Assembly: GCF_003385215.1 (NCBI RefSeq)
Contig: NZ_PQHW01000015.1
Span: forward strand, 23,358-87,357
Length of the DNA: 64,000 nucleotides
Reading direction: 5' to 3'
From: Amycolatopsis thermalba
GTDB taxonomy: Bacteria; Actinomycetota; Actinomycetes; Mycobacteriales; Pseudonocardiaceae
Shown: piece after piece, positions 48,633 through 56,730 of the stretch
Position numbering within the stretch: position 1 is the first letter of the stretch
Layout of the letters: each line of letters begins with the position of its first letter
Notes under the pieces: generated by a model
Database searches by the model: none
Told to the model about the DNA's origin: nothing
Seen by the model: the letters and a program-made list of their open reading frames with translations, nothing else
Translations under genes and position numbers: made by a program

Positions 48633-50495
48633 ATGAGATCGTTCGCAGCGTGGCGCGCGGTCCCGCTCCTCGTGGCGGTACTGCTCGCCGGTCTGCTCGG
48701 CGGCGGGGGCCCGGCCTCCGCCGACACCGCCAGACCGGGATTCGACCAGCAGGCGCTGTTCAACCCCAAGCAGGAGCAGGGCTACTTCTGCTTCCGCATC
48801 CCGGCCATCGTCAAGAGCACCAAGGGCACCCTCCTCGCGTTCGCCGAGGGCCGGGTCAACGACTGCGGCGACGCCGGTGACATCGACCTCGTCCTCAAGC
48901 GCTCCACCGACGGCGGCCGGACCTGGTCGCCGCTGGAGGTCATCAACTCCGGGGACGGCGACACCCACGGCAACCCGGTGCCGATCGTCGACCAGATCAC
49001 CGGCCGGATCGTGCTGATCTCCACCTACAACGCGGGCCACACCGGCGGCAAGAACTGCGAGATGCCGTGCTTGCGGACCCCGCACGCGCAGTACAGCGAC
49101 GACGACGGGCGCACCTGGTCCACCCCGGTGAACATCAGCGCCCAGGCGAGCAGGCCGGAGTGGAACGCCTGGTACGCCTCCGGTCCGGTGCACGGCATCC
49201 AGCTCACCAAGGGGCCGCACCGCGGGCGCCTGGTGTTCGGCGTGAACGCCGAAACCGCCGTGGGCGCCGACCCGGTGGCCAACCACGGCGCGCTCGTCTA
49301 CAGCGACGACCACGGCCAGACCTGGCGCATCGGTGCGGTGGACACCTATTCGTTCCCGGCGAAGAGCCCCTACCCGCAGCGGCCCCAGGAGATCAGCGTC
49401 GTCGAGCTGGCCGACGGGTCGATCTACGCCGGCGGGCGCGAGCAGGGCGGTACCGACATCGGCAACCGCGACTACGCGATCAGCCGCGACGGCGGGGAGA
49501 CGTTCAGCCAGCCGTTCCGGACGATTCCCGACCTGGTCACGCCGATCGTGCAGGGCTCGCTGCTGCGGCTGGACCGGCCGGGACCGGACCGGATCCTGTT
49601 CGCGTCGCCGTCGGACACCGACCGGCGGCGGTGGATGATGATCCGCTCGTCCTACGACGGCGGCCGGAGCTGGGAGAACGCCGAGCAGGGCACGCGGGTG
49701 ACCGACGAGTGGTCCGGGTACTCGGACATGGTCCAGATCAGCGGGCGGTACGCGCGGACCACCGAGATCGGCCTGATGTACGAGGGCGGCCCGGTCGACG
49801 CGCGCGACGAGATCCGCTTCGCCCGCTTCACCGAGGACGTGCTGGGCTGGCGCAACTCGCCCGGCCCGACGACGCGGGACGTGTCCGGGGAGCGGTCGGA
49901 CGCCTACCTGATCGGCGGCCCGGTTCCGGTGCCCGGCCGCTACGGTGACGCGCTCGACCTGGACGGGGTGGACGACTTCGTCCGCGTGCCCTACGACAGC
50001 TCCCAGGTCGTCGGCGCCGAGGACTTCACCTGGACCGGCTGGGTGCGGTACGGCGCGTCGACCGCCAACCAGGTGTTCTTCTGGATGGGCGGCATGGGTT
50101 CGACCGCGCCGCAGATCTGGCTGCGCGGCGAGCCCGGGGCGAACCGCCTGATCGCCTCGATGACGACCGCGGCCGGCTCCAAGCAGATCACGTCGGCGGG
50201 TGCGTTCAACGACCAGCAGTGGCACCACGTGGCGCTGCAGCGCACCGGCGGACAGCTGGTGTTGTGGGTGGACGGCGTGCAGGTGGCGGCCGGGCCGGCC
50301 GCGGCCGGATCGGTGACCGAGCGCGTGTCGTTCCAGTTCTGGCTGGGCCGCCGCCTCGACGGAGGCATGGGACTGGACGGCGCCCTGGACGACGTCCGGC
50401 TCTACCGCAAGGCGCTGTCACCGTCCGAACTGACCGCGGTACGCACCGAAAACGCCCCAGTGAGGGACACCCTGGTGCTGCGGCTGCCGTTCTGA
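48633..50495 (+). CDS. Secreted GH33 sialidase with C-terminal LamG domain
   Basis: 620 residues. Signal peptide to about residue 30 (GGGGPASA). Sialidase propeller: CFRIPAIV with the first triad Arg (R55), acid/base Asp in the EGRVNDCGDAGD loop, five Asp-boxes (STDGGRTW 91, SDDDGRTW 155, SDDHGQTW 224, SRDGGETF 284, SYDGGRSW 340) and the Tyr of the nucleophile pair in SGYSDM. Residues about 425-615 form a concanavalin/LamG-like domain (YGDALDLDGVDDFVRVPYDS; DQQWHHVALQRTGGQLVLWV). It releases terminal sialic acids outside the cell. Last gene of the operon. Confidence 0.93.
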   Translation: MRSFAAWRAVPLLVAVLLAGLLGGGGPASADTARPGFDQQALFNPKQEQGYFCFRIPAIVKSTKGTLLAFAEGRVNDCGDAGDIDLVLKRSTDGGRTWSPLEVINSGDGDTHGNPVPIVDQITGRIVLISTYNAGHTGGKNCEMPCLRTPHAQYSDDDGRTWSTPVNISAQASRPEWNAWYASGPVHGIQLTKGPHRGRLVFGVNAETAVGADPVANHGALVYSDDHGQTWRIGAVDTYSFPAKSPYPQRPQEISVVELADGSIYAGGREQGGTDIGNRDYAISRDGGETFSQPFRTIPDLVTPIVQGSLLRLDRPGPDRILFASPSDTDRRRWMMIRSSYDGGRSWENAEQGTRVTDEWSGYSDMVQISGRYARTTEIGLMYEGGPVDARDEIRFARFTEDVLGWRNSPGPTTRDVSGERSDAYLIGGPVPVPGRYGDALDLDGVDDFVRVPYDSSQVVGAEDFTWTGWVRYGASTANQVFFWMGGMGSTAPQIWLRGEPGANRLIASMTTAAGSKQITSAGAFNDQQWHHVALQRTGGQLVLWVDGVQVAAGPAAAGSVTERVSFQFWLGRRLDGGMGLDGALDDVRLYRKALSPSELTAVRTENAPVRDTLVLRLPF

Positions 50496-50502
50496 GCCGC
50501 GG

Positions 50503-50534
50503 AGTCCCGGCCCCGTACTCGCGGGGCCGGGACT
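50503..50534 (+). terminator. Terminator after the sialidase operon
   Basis: Perfect 12-bp stem (AGTCCCGGCCCC / GGGGCCGGGACT) with an 8-nt loop, 8 bp after the sialidase stop. Confidence 0.85.
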
Positions 50535-50771
50535 TCAGTGCGCGTCCAGCGTGGCGGTCGCCGCCTGCTGCCGCGGCGTGACCGGTCCGGCCGCGCCGTC
50601 GTCGGGGTGGCCGAGCAGGACCGCACCGTCCGGCGCGAGGACCCGCGTCGCCTCGCGGCCCTCCAGGATGAGAGGACGAGCCGCGGGAGCTGATCGAGGC
50701 CATCCCGCGGGTGGCCGGGTCGGTCACCCGCGAAGGCCGCGGCGTGCGGGTCCATGCGCTGCTCCCGGTGC
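50535..50771. other. Intergenic stretch with two gene-like fragments in opposite directions
   Basis: On the minus strand 50535-50669 reads as a clean protein end (ILEGREATRVLAPDG, AVLLGHPDDGAAGP, then stop). On the plus strand from about 50672 a different fragment reads RELIEAIPRVAGSV and TREGRGVRVHALLPVL with no start. Neither has a complete gene. They meet head to head near 50670, suggesting a deletion or inversion scar. No function assigned. Confidence 0.4.
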
Positions 50772-52037
50772 TCAGGGGTAGAGGCCGCGCAGGCGGTGCG
50801 CCTCGGCGACCCGCTCGACGGCCAGCGTGGTGGCGGCGGTGCGCAGCGGCCTGCCGGTGGCGGTCGCGTGCGCCAAGACCTGCTCCCAGGCCTGCAGCAT
50901 CCGCCGCCGCAGCCGGTTCTCGACCTCGTCGGCGCTCCACCAGTACGCCTGGTTGGCCTGCACCCACTCGAAGTACGACACGATCACCCCGCCCGCGTTG
51001 GCCAGGATGTCCGGCACCACCAACTGACCGTTGGCGGTGAACACGGCGTCCGCGTCGGGTGTCGTCGGGCCGTTCGCACCTTCGACGATGACCTTGGCCC
51101 GTACCCGGGGGGCGTTGGCCGCGGTGAGCACTCCCTCGACCGCTGCCGGGACGAGCAGGTCGGCGTCCCACTCCAGCAGGTCGGCCGGGCTGATCGCGTC
51201 GGCGCACGGGAAGCCGACCACGGAGCCGGTCGCGTCGACGTGCGCCTCCAGGGCGGGGATGTCCAGACCCCCGGGGGCCGCGATCGCGCCATACTGGTCA
51301 CCGGCCGCGACGACGCGCAGACCCGCCTCGGCGAGGAACCGGGCCGCGCCGCGCCCGACCTTGCCGAAGCCTTGGACGGCCGCGGTGGCCCGCGTGGCCG
51401 CCACGCCGCGGTGCGCCAGCGCCGCCAGTCCGATGTGGACCACGCCGCGGGAGGTGGCGCTGGATCGGCCGCGAGAGCCGCCGAGGCTCATGGGCTTGCC
51501 GGTCGCGACGCCGAGCACGGTGTGGCCCTGCTGGACGGAGAAGGTGTCCATCATCCAGGCCATGGTGTCCTCGTCGGTGCCGATGTCCGGGGCCGGGATG
51601 TCGCGCTCGGGGCCGATGAGCGGGCTGATCTCACTGGTGTAGCGGCGGGTCACGCGCTCCAGTTCGGCGCGGCTGTGGTGGCGGGGGTCGATGCGGATAC
51701 CACCTTTCGCGCCGCCGTAGGGCACGTCGAGCAGCGCGCACTTCCACGTCATCCACATCGCCAATGCGCGGACCTCGTCGAGGGTGACGTGGGGGCTGTA
51801 GCGCAATCCGCCCTTGGCGGGTCCGCGGGAGAAGTTGTGCTGCACCCGGTGTCCGATCAGCACCTCGGTCTCGCCGGTGTCGCGGCGCAGCGGGATGCTG
51901 ACCGTCACCTCACGGCGTGGGTTGGCGAGCATGTCGTACATGCCTTGGTCGTAGCCCAGCAGGGCCACCGCTTCCCGCAGTTGCGTACGGGCGTCGTCGA
52001 GCGGGTTCGCCGGCGGCGCGGTCACCAGCGCGGTCAT
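50772..52037 (-). CDS. Glu/Leu/Phe/Val dehydrogenase (glutamate dehydrogenase type)
   Basis: 421 residues from ATG 52037, ribosome site GGGGAG. Catalytic region: NFSRGPAKGGLRYSP, DVPYGGAKGGIRIDP and PAPDIGTDEDTMAWMMD with the active-site Lys and Asp. Rossmann motif VQGFGKVGRGAARFLAEAG; then LLVPAAVEGVLT and ILANAGGVIVSYFEWVQ. It interconverts glutamate and 2-oxoglutarate plus ammonia (or branched amino acids). It starts inside the stop of the gabT relic, so it was once the second gene of a GABA-type operon. Confidence 0.92.
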   Translation of the reverse strand: MTALVTAPPANPLDDARTQLREAVALLGYDQGMYDMLANPRREVTVSIPLRRDTGETEVLIGHRVQHNFSRGPAKGGLRYSPHVTLDEVRALAMWMTWKCALLDVPYGGAKGGIRIDPRHHSRAELERVTRRYTSEISPLIGPERDIPAPDIGTDEDTMAWMMDTFSVQQGHTVLGVATGKPMSLGGSRGRSSATSRGVVHIGLAALAHRGVAATRATAAVQGFGKVGRGAARFLAEAGLRVVAAGDQYGAIAAPGGLDIPALEAHVDATGSVVGFPCADAISPADLLEWDADLLVPAAVEGVLTAANAPRVRAKVIVEGANGPTTPDADAVFTANGQLVVPDILANAGGVIVSYFEWVQANQAYWWSADEVENRLRRRMLQAWEQVLAHATATGRPLRTAATTLAVERVAEAHRLRGLYP

Positions 52038-52321
52038 CGGGACTCCCCGGCGTGCGCCGCGGCGACGGCCGCCGGGTTCCCGCCCAGGCCGCTGACGTGC
52101 GGGACGCCCATGCTCTCGGCCCGGCCGGTGACCGCGGACGCCGGCATCCCGACCGCGATGCTGGACCGGAAGTCGCTCAGGGAGTTGCCGTCGACATCGG
52201 CCAGCACGCCGCCCGCAGCCGCGTGAACCGGCAGCGTGGTCCCGACACCGCGGGGGACCGCCGGGTGCCTGCGTTCCTGTGGTAGCGAGGGGCCGCCGGC
52301 GGCGGTCGCGGGATCGGTCAT
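52034..52321 (-). pseudogene. gabT: Internally deleted GABA aminotransferase relic
   Basis: A 95-codon open frame from ATG 52321. Residues about 12-55 match the GabT N-terminus (SLPQERRHPAVPRG, VGTTLPVHAAAGGV, LADVDGNSLSDFRSSIAVG). Then, without frameshift, the sequence jumps to MGVPHVSGLGGNPAAVAAAH, which resembles the GLGGTYGGNP region of class III aminotransferases about 240 residues later, and stops. The PLP lysine region is gone. Its stop overlaps the dehydrogenase start (ATGA). It may persist as a translated leader. Confidence 0.75.
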
Positions 52322-52413
52322 CACGTGCTCCAAGTCGCCTGGGGGTCGACCTCATCGTCGGCGACCGGCGACCACGGCGGCATGTCCGAACAGCACTGTC
52401 CGACCCGGACTGC

Positions 52414-52420
52414 TTGTGCA
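52414..52420 (-). promoter_or_regulatory. TGCACAA motif before pucR-type gene
   Basis: TTGTGCA on the plus strand (TGCACAA on minus), 11 bp before the regulator start. The same word, as TGCACAAC, occurs twice before the amidase gene (53921 and 53946). Candidate PucR autoregulatory site. Confidence 0.4.
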
Positions 52421-52431
52421 ACCATGTCGGC

Positions 52432-53907
52432 ATGGTGACGGTCGGCGACCTCGTCGCGGTGGCATCGCTCAACCTCGTCCCGGCTCATCTGGCGGACGCG
52501 TCGGCGGTGCTGCGCTGGGCGGCCACCAGCGAGCTGCCCGATCCCACGCCCTTCCTGGAGGGTGGCGAGGTGCTGCTGACCACCGGACTGCAGACCGCCG
52601 AGTGGGACCAGGAGTGGTCGCGGTACGTCGACCGGCTCATCGCGGCGCGGGTCGCGGCGATCGGCTTCGGCACCGGGCTCACCCACGAGGCACTCCCGGC
52701 TGGCCTGGTCGCGGCGTGCCGCGACCAGGGGATGAACCTGGTCGAGGTACCGAGGGCCACAACCTTCGTGGCGATCAGCCACACCGTCGCCTCGCTGCTG
52801 GAGTCCGCGGCCGACGCCCAGGCCCGGGCCCAGCTCGACGCCCAGCGCAGGCTGACCCAGGCCGCGCTGCTGCACGACACCCCGACCCACCTGGTCGCCA
52901 CGCTGGCCGAGGTGCTCGACGGAGCGGCGACGCTGCTCGGACCGGACGCCGTCCCGCTCACCGGCCCGCGGTGCGACAAGGTGGACGTCGCGGTCGTGCA
53001 CGCCGAAGTGGAGCGTCTGCGCCCCAGTGGCCGGCGCGCCGCCGCCACTGTGCAGACCCGCGCGGGGACACTGGTCGTGCAGCCCATCGGCATCAGTGGA
53101 CGGCCGTCGTCGCACCTCGCGGTGCAGGTCCCCGGGCGGCTGGGTGACACCGAGCGGACCACGGTCGCGGCGGCTGTCGCGCTGCTGGGCCTGACCGCCG
53201 AGACCCGCCGGGAACGCCGCGACCAGGTACGCAGGCTCCGGGTGCGCGCGCTGGAGTTGCTGGTTCAAGGCGATGTGCGTTCGGCGGCCATCGTGCTGGA
53301 CGCGGCTGGGGACCCGCCGGGGTTGGTACCCCCGCGCGTCGTCGTGGCGCGCGCGTCCGGCGGCGCCGACGCGGTGGAGGAGGGGCTGTCGGTCCTCGAT
53401 CGGGCAGGCGATTTCGCCGCGCCCGTCGAGGACGAACTGTGGCTGCTCGCCCCGCCGGCGCGGATCGACAGCGCCGTGGCCGCCCTGACCGGCCTCGGGC
53501 TCCTGGTCGGCGTGGGCGACACGGTCGCCGTGACGGACGTGCGACGAAGCGTGGCCAACGCGGGCCACGCACTGGCCACGGCCTCGCCCGCCGCCCCGGT
53601 GGTGCGCTGGAGCACGGTGGTGGACGAGGGTGCGCTCACCGTGCTCGACCCGGAGCGGGCGACCGCGTTCGCGCGGTCGTTCCTGTCCCGCCTTGGCGAG
53701 GACCCCGATCTCCTCGAGACGCTGAGCAGTTTCCTGCGGCACAACGGCTCACGCCTCAAAGTCGCCCAGGAGCTGGCCGTGCACCGCAACACGGTCGGCA
53801 ATCGGATCGACCAGATCGAGCGTGCACTGGGCGCCTCCCTCGACGCGCCGCAGACCAGGGTCAGCGCGTGGATCGCGGTGCAGGTGGCCACCGAGTGGGC
53901 GCGCTGA
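52432..53907 (+). CDS. PucR-family transcriptional regulator
   Basis: 491 residues from ATG 52432 (GTG 52435 also possible). N-terminal PucR domain about 5-125 (VTVGDLVAVASLNLVPAHLA; EVLLTTGLQTAEWD), a middle GGDEF-like region, and the C-terminal PucR helix-turn-helix: LLETLSSFLRHNGSRLKVAQ then ELAVHRNTVGNRIDQIERAL. PucR-type activators control purine, GABA and polyamine genes. It lies between the dehydrogenase unit and the amidase-permease unit, probably regulating both sides. Confidence 0.92.
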   Translation: MVTVGDLVAVASLNLVPAHLADASAVLRWAATSELPDPTPFLEGGEVLLTTGLQTAEWDQEWSRYVDRLIAARVAAIGFGTGLTHEALPAGLVAACRDQGMNLVEVPRATTFVAISHTVASLLESAADAQARAQLDAQRRLTQAALLHDTPTHLVATLAEVLDGAATLLGPDAVPLTGPRCDKVDVAVVHAEVERLRPSGRRAAATVQTRAGTLVVQPIGISGRPSSHLAVQVPGRLGDTERTTVAAAVALLGLTAETRRERRDQVRRLRVRALELLVQGDVRSAAIVLDAAGDPPGLVPPRVVVARASGGADAVEEGLSVLDRAGDFAAPVEDELWLLAPPARIDSAVAALTGLGLLVGVGDTVAVTDVRRSVANAGHALATASPAAPVVRWSTVVDEGALTVLDPERATAFARSFLSRLGEDPDLLETLSSFLRHNGSRLKVAQELAVHRNTVGNRIDQIERALGASLDAPQTRVSAWIAVQVATEWAR

Positions 53908-53920
53908 CCGATGTTCAGTA

Positions 53921-53953
53921 TGCACAACGGCCCGGCGGGCAAGAGTGCACAAC
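53921..53953. promoter_or_regulatory. Paired TGCACAAC boxes before the amidase-permease operon
   Basis: TGCACAAC at 53921-53928 and 53946-53953, 25 bp apart, each followed by a similar GCCC (CGGCCC/TGCCC). They lie 59-91 bp before the amidase start, an activator-like position. They match the box before the PucR gene. Confidence 0.5.
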
Positions 53954-54011
53954 TGCCCTGTTGCGGTCGGCGCCGACCCCATAGCGTGCCGCCCAACCAC
54001 AAGGAGAGGTC

Positions 54012-54878
54012 ATGAGGGTGCTACCCGTGCTGATGGCGCAGACACCGCCGATGCCACCAGGTGACGCCGTCGCCAGGCTGCACGACCACGTGCTCGACCA
54101 GGTCGGTGAATTTCCCGGTACCCGGCTCGTCGTCTACCCGGAGTTCCACACCTGCGGGACCGCTGGGTCCCGGTCCGAGCGCCACCGCCAGTACGAGGAG
54201 ATGGCCGAACCGCTGGACGGGCCCCGCGTGCGGGCGCTGCGCGACATCGCCCGGGAAGCAGGTGTCTGGCTCATCCCGGGGACCGTGGTCGAGCGTGGAC
54301 CGCGCGGGGAACTGTTCAACACCGCTCTGGCCATCGCGCCCGACGGCACGCTGGCCGCCCGCTACCGCAAGATCTTCCCCTGGCGGCCGGTGGAGCCGTT
54401 CACTCCGGGCGCCGAGTTCGTCACCTTCGACATCCCCGAGGTCGGCCGCCTCGGCCTGGCGGTCTGCTACGACCTGTGGTTCCCCGAGGTCATCCGGCAG
54501 CTGGCGTGGCTCGGCGCGGAGTGCGTGGTGCTCCCCACTCAGACCTCCACCACCGACCGCGAGCAGGAACTCGTGCTCGCCAGGGCCGCGGCGATCCAGA
54601 ACCAGGTGTTCGTGCTCAGCGTCAACGCGTCCGGCCCGGTGGGAACCGGGCGGACCATCGCCGTGGACCCGGAGGGCCTCGTCCGCTGCCAGACCTCGGG
54701 CAGCAGCCCGGAGACCCTCACCGACGTCCTCGACCTCGACGCGGTCACCCGCGTGCGCGCGCACGGCACCTGCGGACTGAACCGCATGTGGTCCCAGGCG
54801 CGGCCGGGCGACCCCGTGGTGCCGCTACCGCTTTACGACGGCCGTATCGAGCCGAGCCGGTGGGAACCCCTGCCCTGA
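54012..54878 (+). CDS. Nitrilase-superfamily carbon-nitrogen hydrolase
   Basis: 288 residues, ribosome site AAGGAGAGG. Catalytic triad visible: Glu in VVYPEFHT, Lys in RYRKIFPW, Cys in LAVCYDLWFPE. Length and motifs fit an aliphatic amidase or omega-amidase/N-carbamoylputrescine amidase-like enzyme. It sits 12 bp before an amino acid/amine permease gene. Likely hydrolyses an amide taken up by that permease (inferred). Confidence 0.9.
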   Translation: MRVLPVLMAQTPPMPPGDAVARLHDHVLDQVGEFPGTRLVVYPEFHTCGTAGSRSERHRQYEEMAEPLDGPRVRALRDIAREAGVWLIPGTVVERGPRGELFNTALAIAPDGTLAARYRKIFPWRPVEPFTPGAEFVTFDIPEVGRLGLAVCYDLWFPEVIRQLAWLGAECVVLPTQTSTTDREQELVLARAAAIQNQVFVLSVNASGPVGTGRTIAVDPEGLVRCQTSGSSPETLTDVLDLDAVTRVRAHGTCGLNRMWSQARPGDPVVPLPLYDGRIEPSRWEPLP

Positions 54879-54890
54879 ACGGAGAGACCC

Positions 54891-56264
54891 ATGCCGACTG
54901 AATCCCCGGGCCTGCGGCGAACGCTCACGCTGTGGCCGCTGGTCTTGTTCGGAATCGCCTACGTGACACCGTTCGTCGTCCTGACGACCTTCGGTATCTT
55001 CGCCGAGGCGAGCAACGGCACTCTCGCCGCCACCTATGCCCTGGCCACCGGCGCGATGATCTTCACAGCGCTGAGCTACGGCAAACTCGCCGGGCTCTAC
55101 CCGCAGGCGGGCTCCGCCTACACCTATGCCCGCCGCGCGATCGGCGCGAAGGTCGGGTTCATGACCGGCTGGGCGCTGCTGCTGGACTACCTGTTCCTGC
55201 CGATGGTGGTGTGGCTCTTCGGCACCGCCTACCTCACCGACCAGTTCCCGATGGTGCCCGGCTGGGTGTTCCTGCTCGCGTTCATCGTGCTCACCACCAC
55301 GCTCAACGTGATCGGGATAAGCGTCGCGACGAGGGTCAACCTGGCTCTGATCAGCTTCCAGGTCTTGGTGCTCGTGTTCTTCGTCGTGTTCTCTTTGGAC
55401 GCCGTCGTCGAAACCTCGGGTGTGGCGGGCCTGGCGAGCGCGGAACCGTTCTGGAATCCGGCCTCGACCCTGGCCGCGGTCTCCGGCGGCGCCGCGCTGG
55501 CCGCCTACAGCTTCATCGGGTTCGACGCCGTGAGCACCTTCGCCGAGGAGACCGTCGAACCGCGGCGCACCGTTCCCCGCGCCATCGTGCTGACCGCCGC
55601 CGGGGCGGGCGGCATCTTCATCCTGGTCGCCTATGCGGTCCAGCTGGTGCACCCCGGCGGGGTCTTCGCCAACGCCGACAGCGCCGCGCTCGACATCGCC
55701 AAGGAAATCGGCGGCGACCTCTTCGGCGCGGTGTTCCTGGCCACGGTGATCGTCGCCCAGTTCACCGCAGGCATCCCCATCCAGGCCGCGGGCGCCCGCC
55801 TGATGTACGCGATGGGCCGAGACGGCGTCCTGCCGAAGAAGCTCTTCGCCGCGATCCACCCGCGCTTCCGGACGCCTTTCCTGAACATTCTGATCACCGG
55901 CGCGATCGGCCTGCTCGCCCTCGTCCTCACGGTCACCACGTCGACCTCGTTCATCAACTTCGGGGCGTTCATGGGCTTCTCCGTGGTGAACATCGCCGTC
56001 ATCGCCCAATACTTTCGCGACCGGCGTACCGTGCGCCGCAATCCCGTCACGTGGATCATCCTGCCCCTGTTCGGCCTGTTCTTCGTAGGCTGGCTGATCA
56101 TCAGCCTGGACGGCAAAGCCCTTGTCCTCGGCGCCGTCTGGGCGGCCGTCGGCCTCGGCTGGCTCGCCTACCTCACCCGGGGATTCCGCCTCGCACCGCC
56201 CGAACTCGACCTCGACGACACCAGCCACGCCGGCAGTACACAGCCCCGCGGCACGGTCCGCTGA
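54891..56264 (+). CDS. APC-family amino acid/polyamine permease
   Basis: 457 residues, 12 membrane segments. APC signature at the start (WPLVLFGIAYVTPFVVLTTF), GLYPQAGSAYTYARRAIGAK, FIGFDAVSTFAEETVEPRRT and GARLMYAMGRDGVLPK. Closest in pattern to the PuuP/YeeF-like branch (amines, GABA, putrescine). Cotranscribed with the amidase. Its ribosome site GGAGAG lies right after the amidase stop. Confidence 0.9.
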   Translation: MPTESPGLRRTLTLWPLVLFGIAYVTPFVVLTTFGIFAEASNGTLAATYALATGAMIFTALSYGKLAGLYPQAGSAYTYARRAIGAKVGFMTGWALLLDYLFLPMVVWLFGTAYLTDQFPMVPGWVFLLAFIVLTTTLNVIGISVATRVNLALISFQVLVLVFFVVFSLDAVVETSGVAGLASAEPFWNPASTLAAVSGGAALAAYSFIGFDAVSTFAEETVEPRRTVPRAIVLTAAGAGGIFILVAYAVQLVHPGGVFANADSAALDIAKEIGGDLFGAVFLATVIVAQFTAGIPIQAAGARLMYAMGRDGVLPKKLFAAIHPRFRTPFLNILITGAIGLLALVLTVTTSTSFINFGAFMGFSVVNIAVIAQYFRDRRTVRRNPVTWIILPLFGLFFVGWLIISLDGKALVLGAVWAAVGLGWLAYLTRGFRLAPPELDLDDTSHAGSTQPRGTVR

Positions 56265-56730
56265 GACGCGCCATACGCGACCGCGTACGTTTCGCCGCGT
56301 TGTGGCCGTACAGTCCGCGCACCAGGTCGTGACAGCCGTTCGCCATCCACGACCGGCGCTCCTCGCCGTGGGGAACGGCCGTCCTGCAGCCGCTCGGTTC
56401 GTCACGGTCACGATGGGCTCGTCATCGGGCTGACTTTCCTGTTCGGGTTCGGCAACGTGCTGAACCTCGCCCAGCTGCGAACCCGAGTTCCATTCCCCTG
56501 GGCTTGGTACATCTTTCGTGTTTATGGGTCCATTGGTTCCTCGCGCTCACTCGATCAGGGAGATCTCGACGCTCGGGCGCATGGACGGACGGATGAGTGT
56601 GAACTCCGTCTGTGTTCAAAGGAACAGGTGGGCTCACAAGCACACCCGGCCGCAGATCAGGCGCACCTTTGTTCATGCCCGTCTCCGCACAGAGTCCTAA
56701 CCTGGAGAACTTTCTCACCCAGGAGCAGTG
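56265..56730. other. Gene-poor stretch at the left edge of the low-GC island
   Basis: About 465 bp with no supportable gene. The first 180 bp are still GC-rich; from about 56450 base composition becomes more AT-rich and stays so through the next gene. CCTAACCT at 56696-56703 resembles one half of an iron-box (DtxR/IdeR), but the other half is absent. No tRNA end repeat was found here that would mark the far end of an integrated element. Confidence 0.5.

Noticed and set aside
46125..50228. Minus-strand open frame of more than 1300 codons
   Set aside because: It lies antisense to the aldolase, GH42 and sialidase genes, all with catalytic motifs. Its composition is typical of a GC-rich shadow frame.
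56690..56708. DtxR/IdeR iron box before the toxin-like gene
   Set aside because: CCTAACCT matches one half of the consensus, but the other half matches at about one of nine positions. A computed score against an IdeR matrix would settle it.
56265..56730. Separate ADP-ribosyltransferase gene upstream of the toxin-like gene
   Set aside because: No frame in this interval shows a catalytic-domain pattern (His and Tyr-x10-Tyr with a later Glu) or a signal peptide. The frames read as random.
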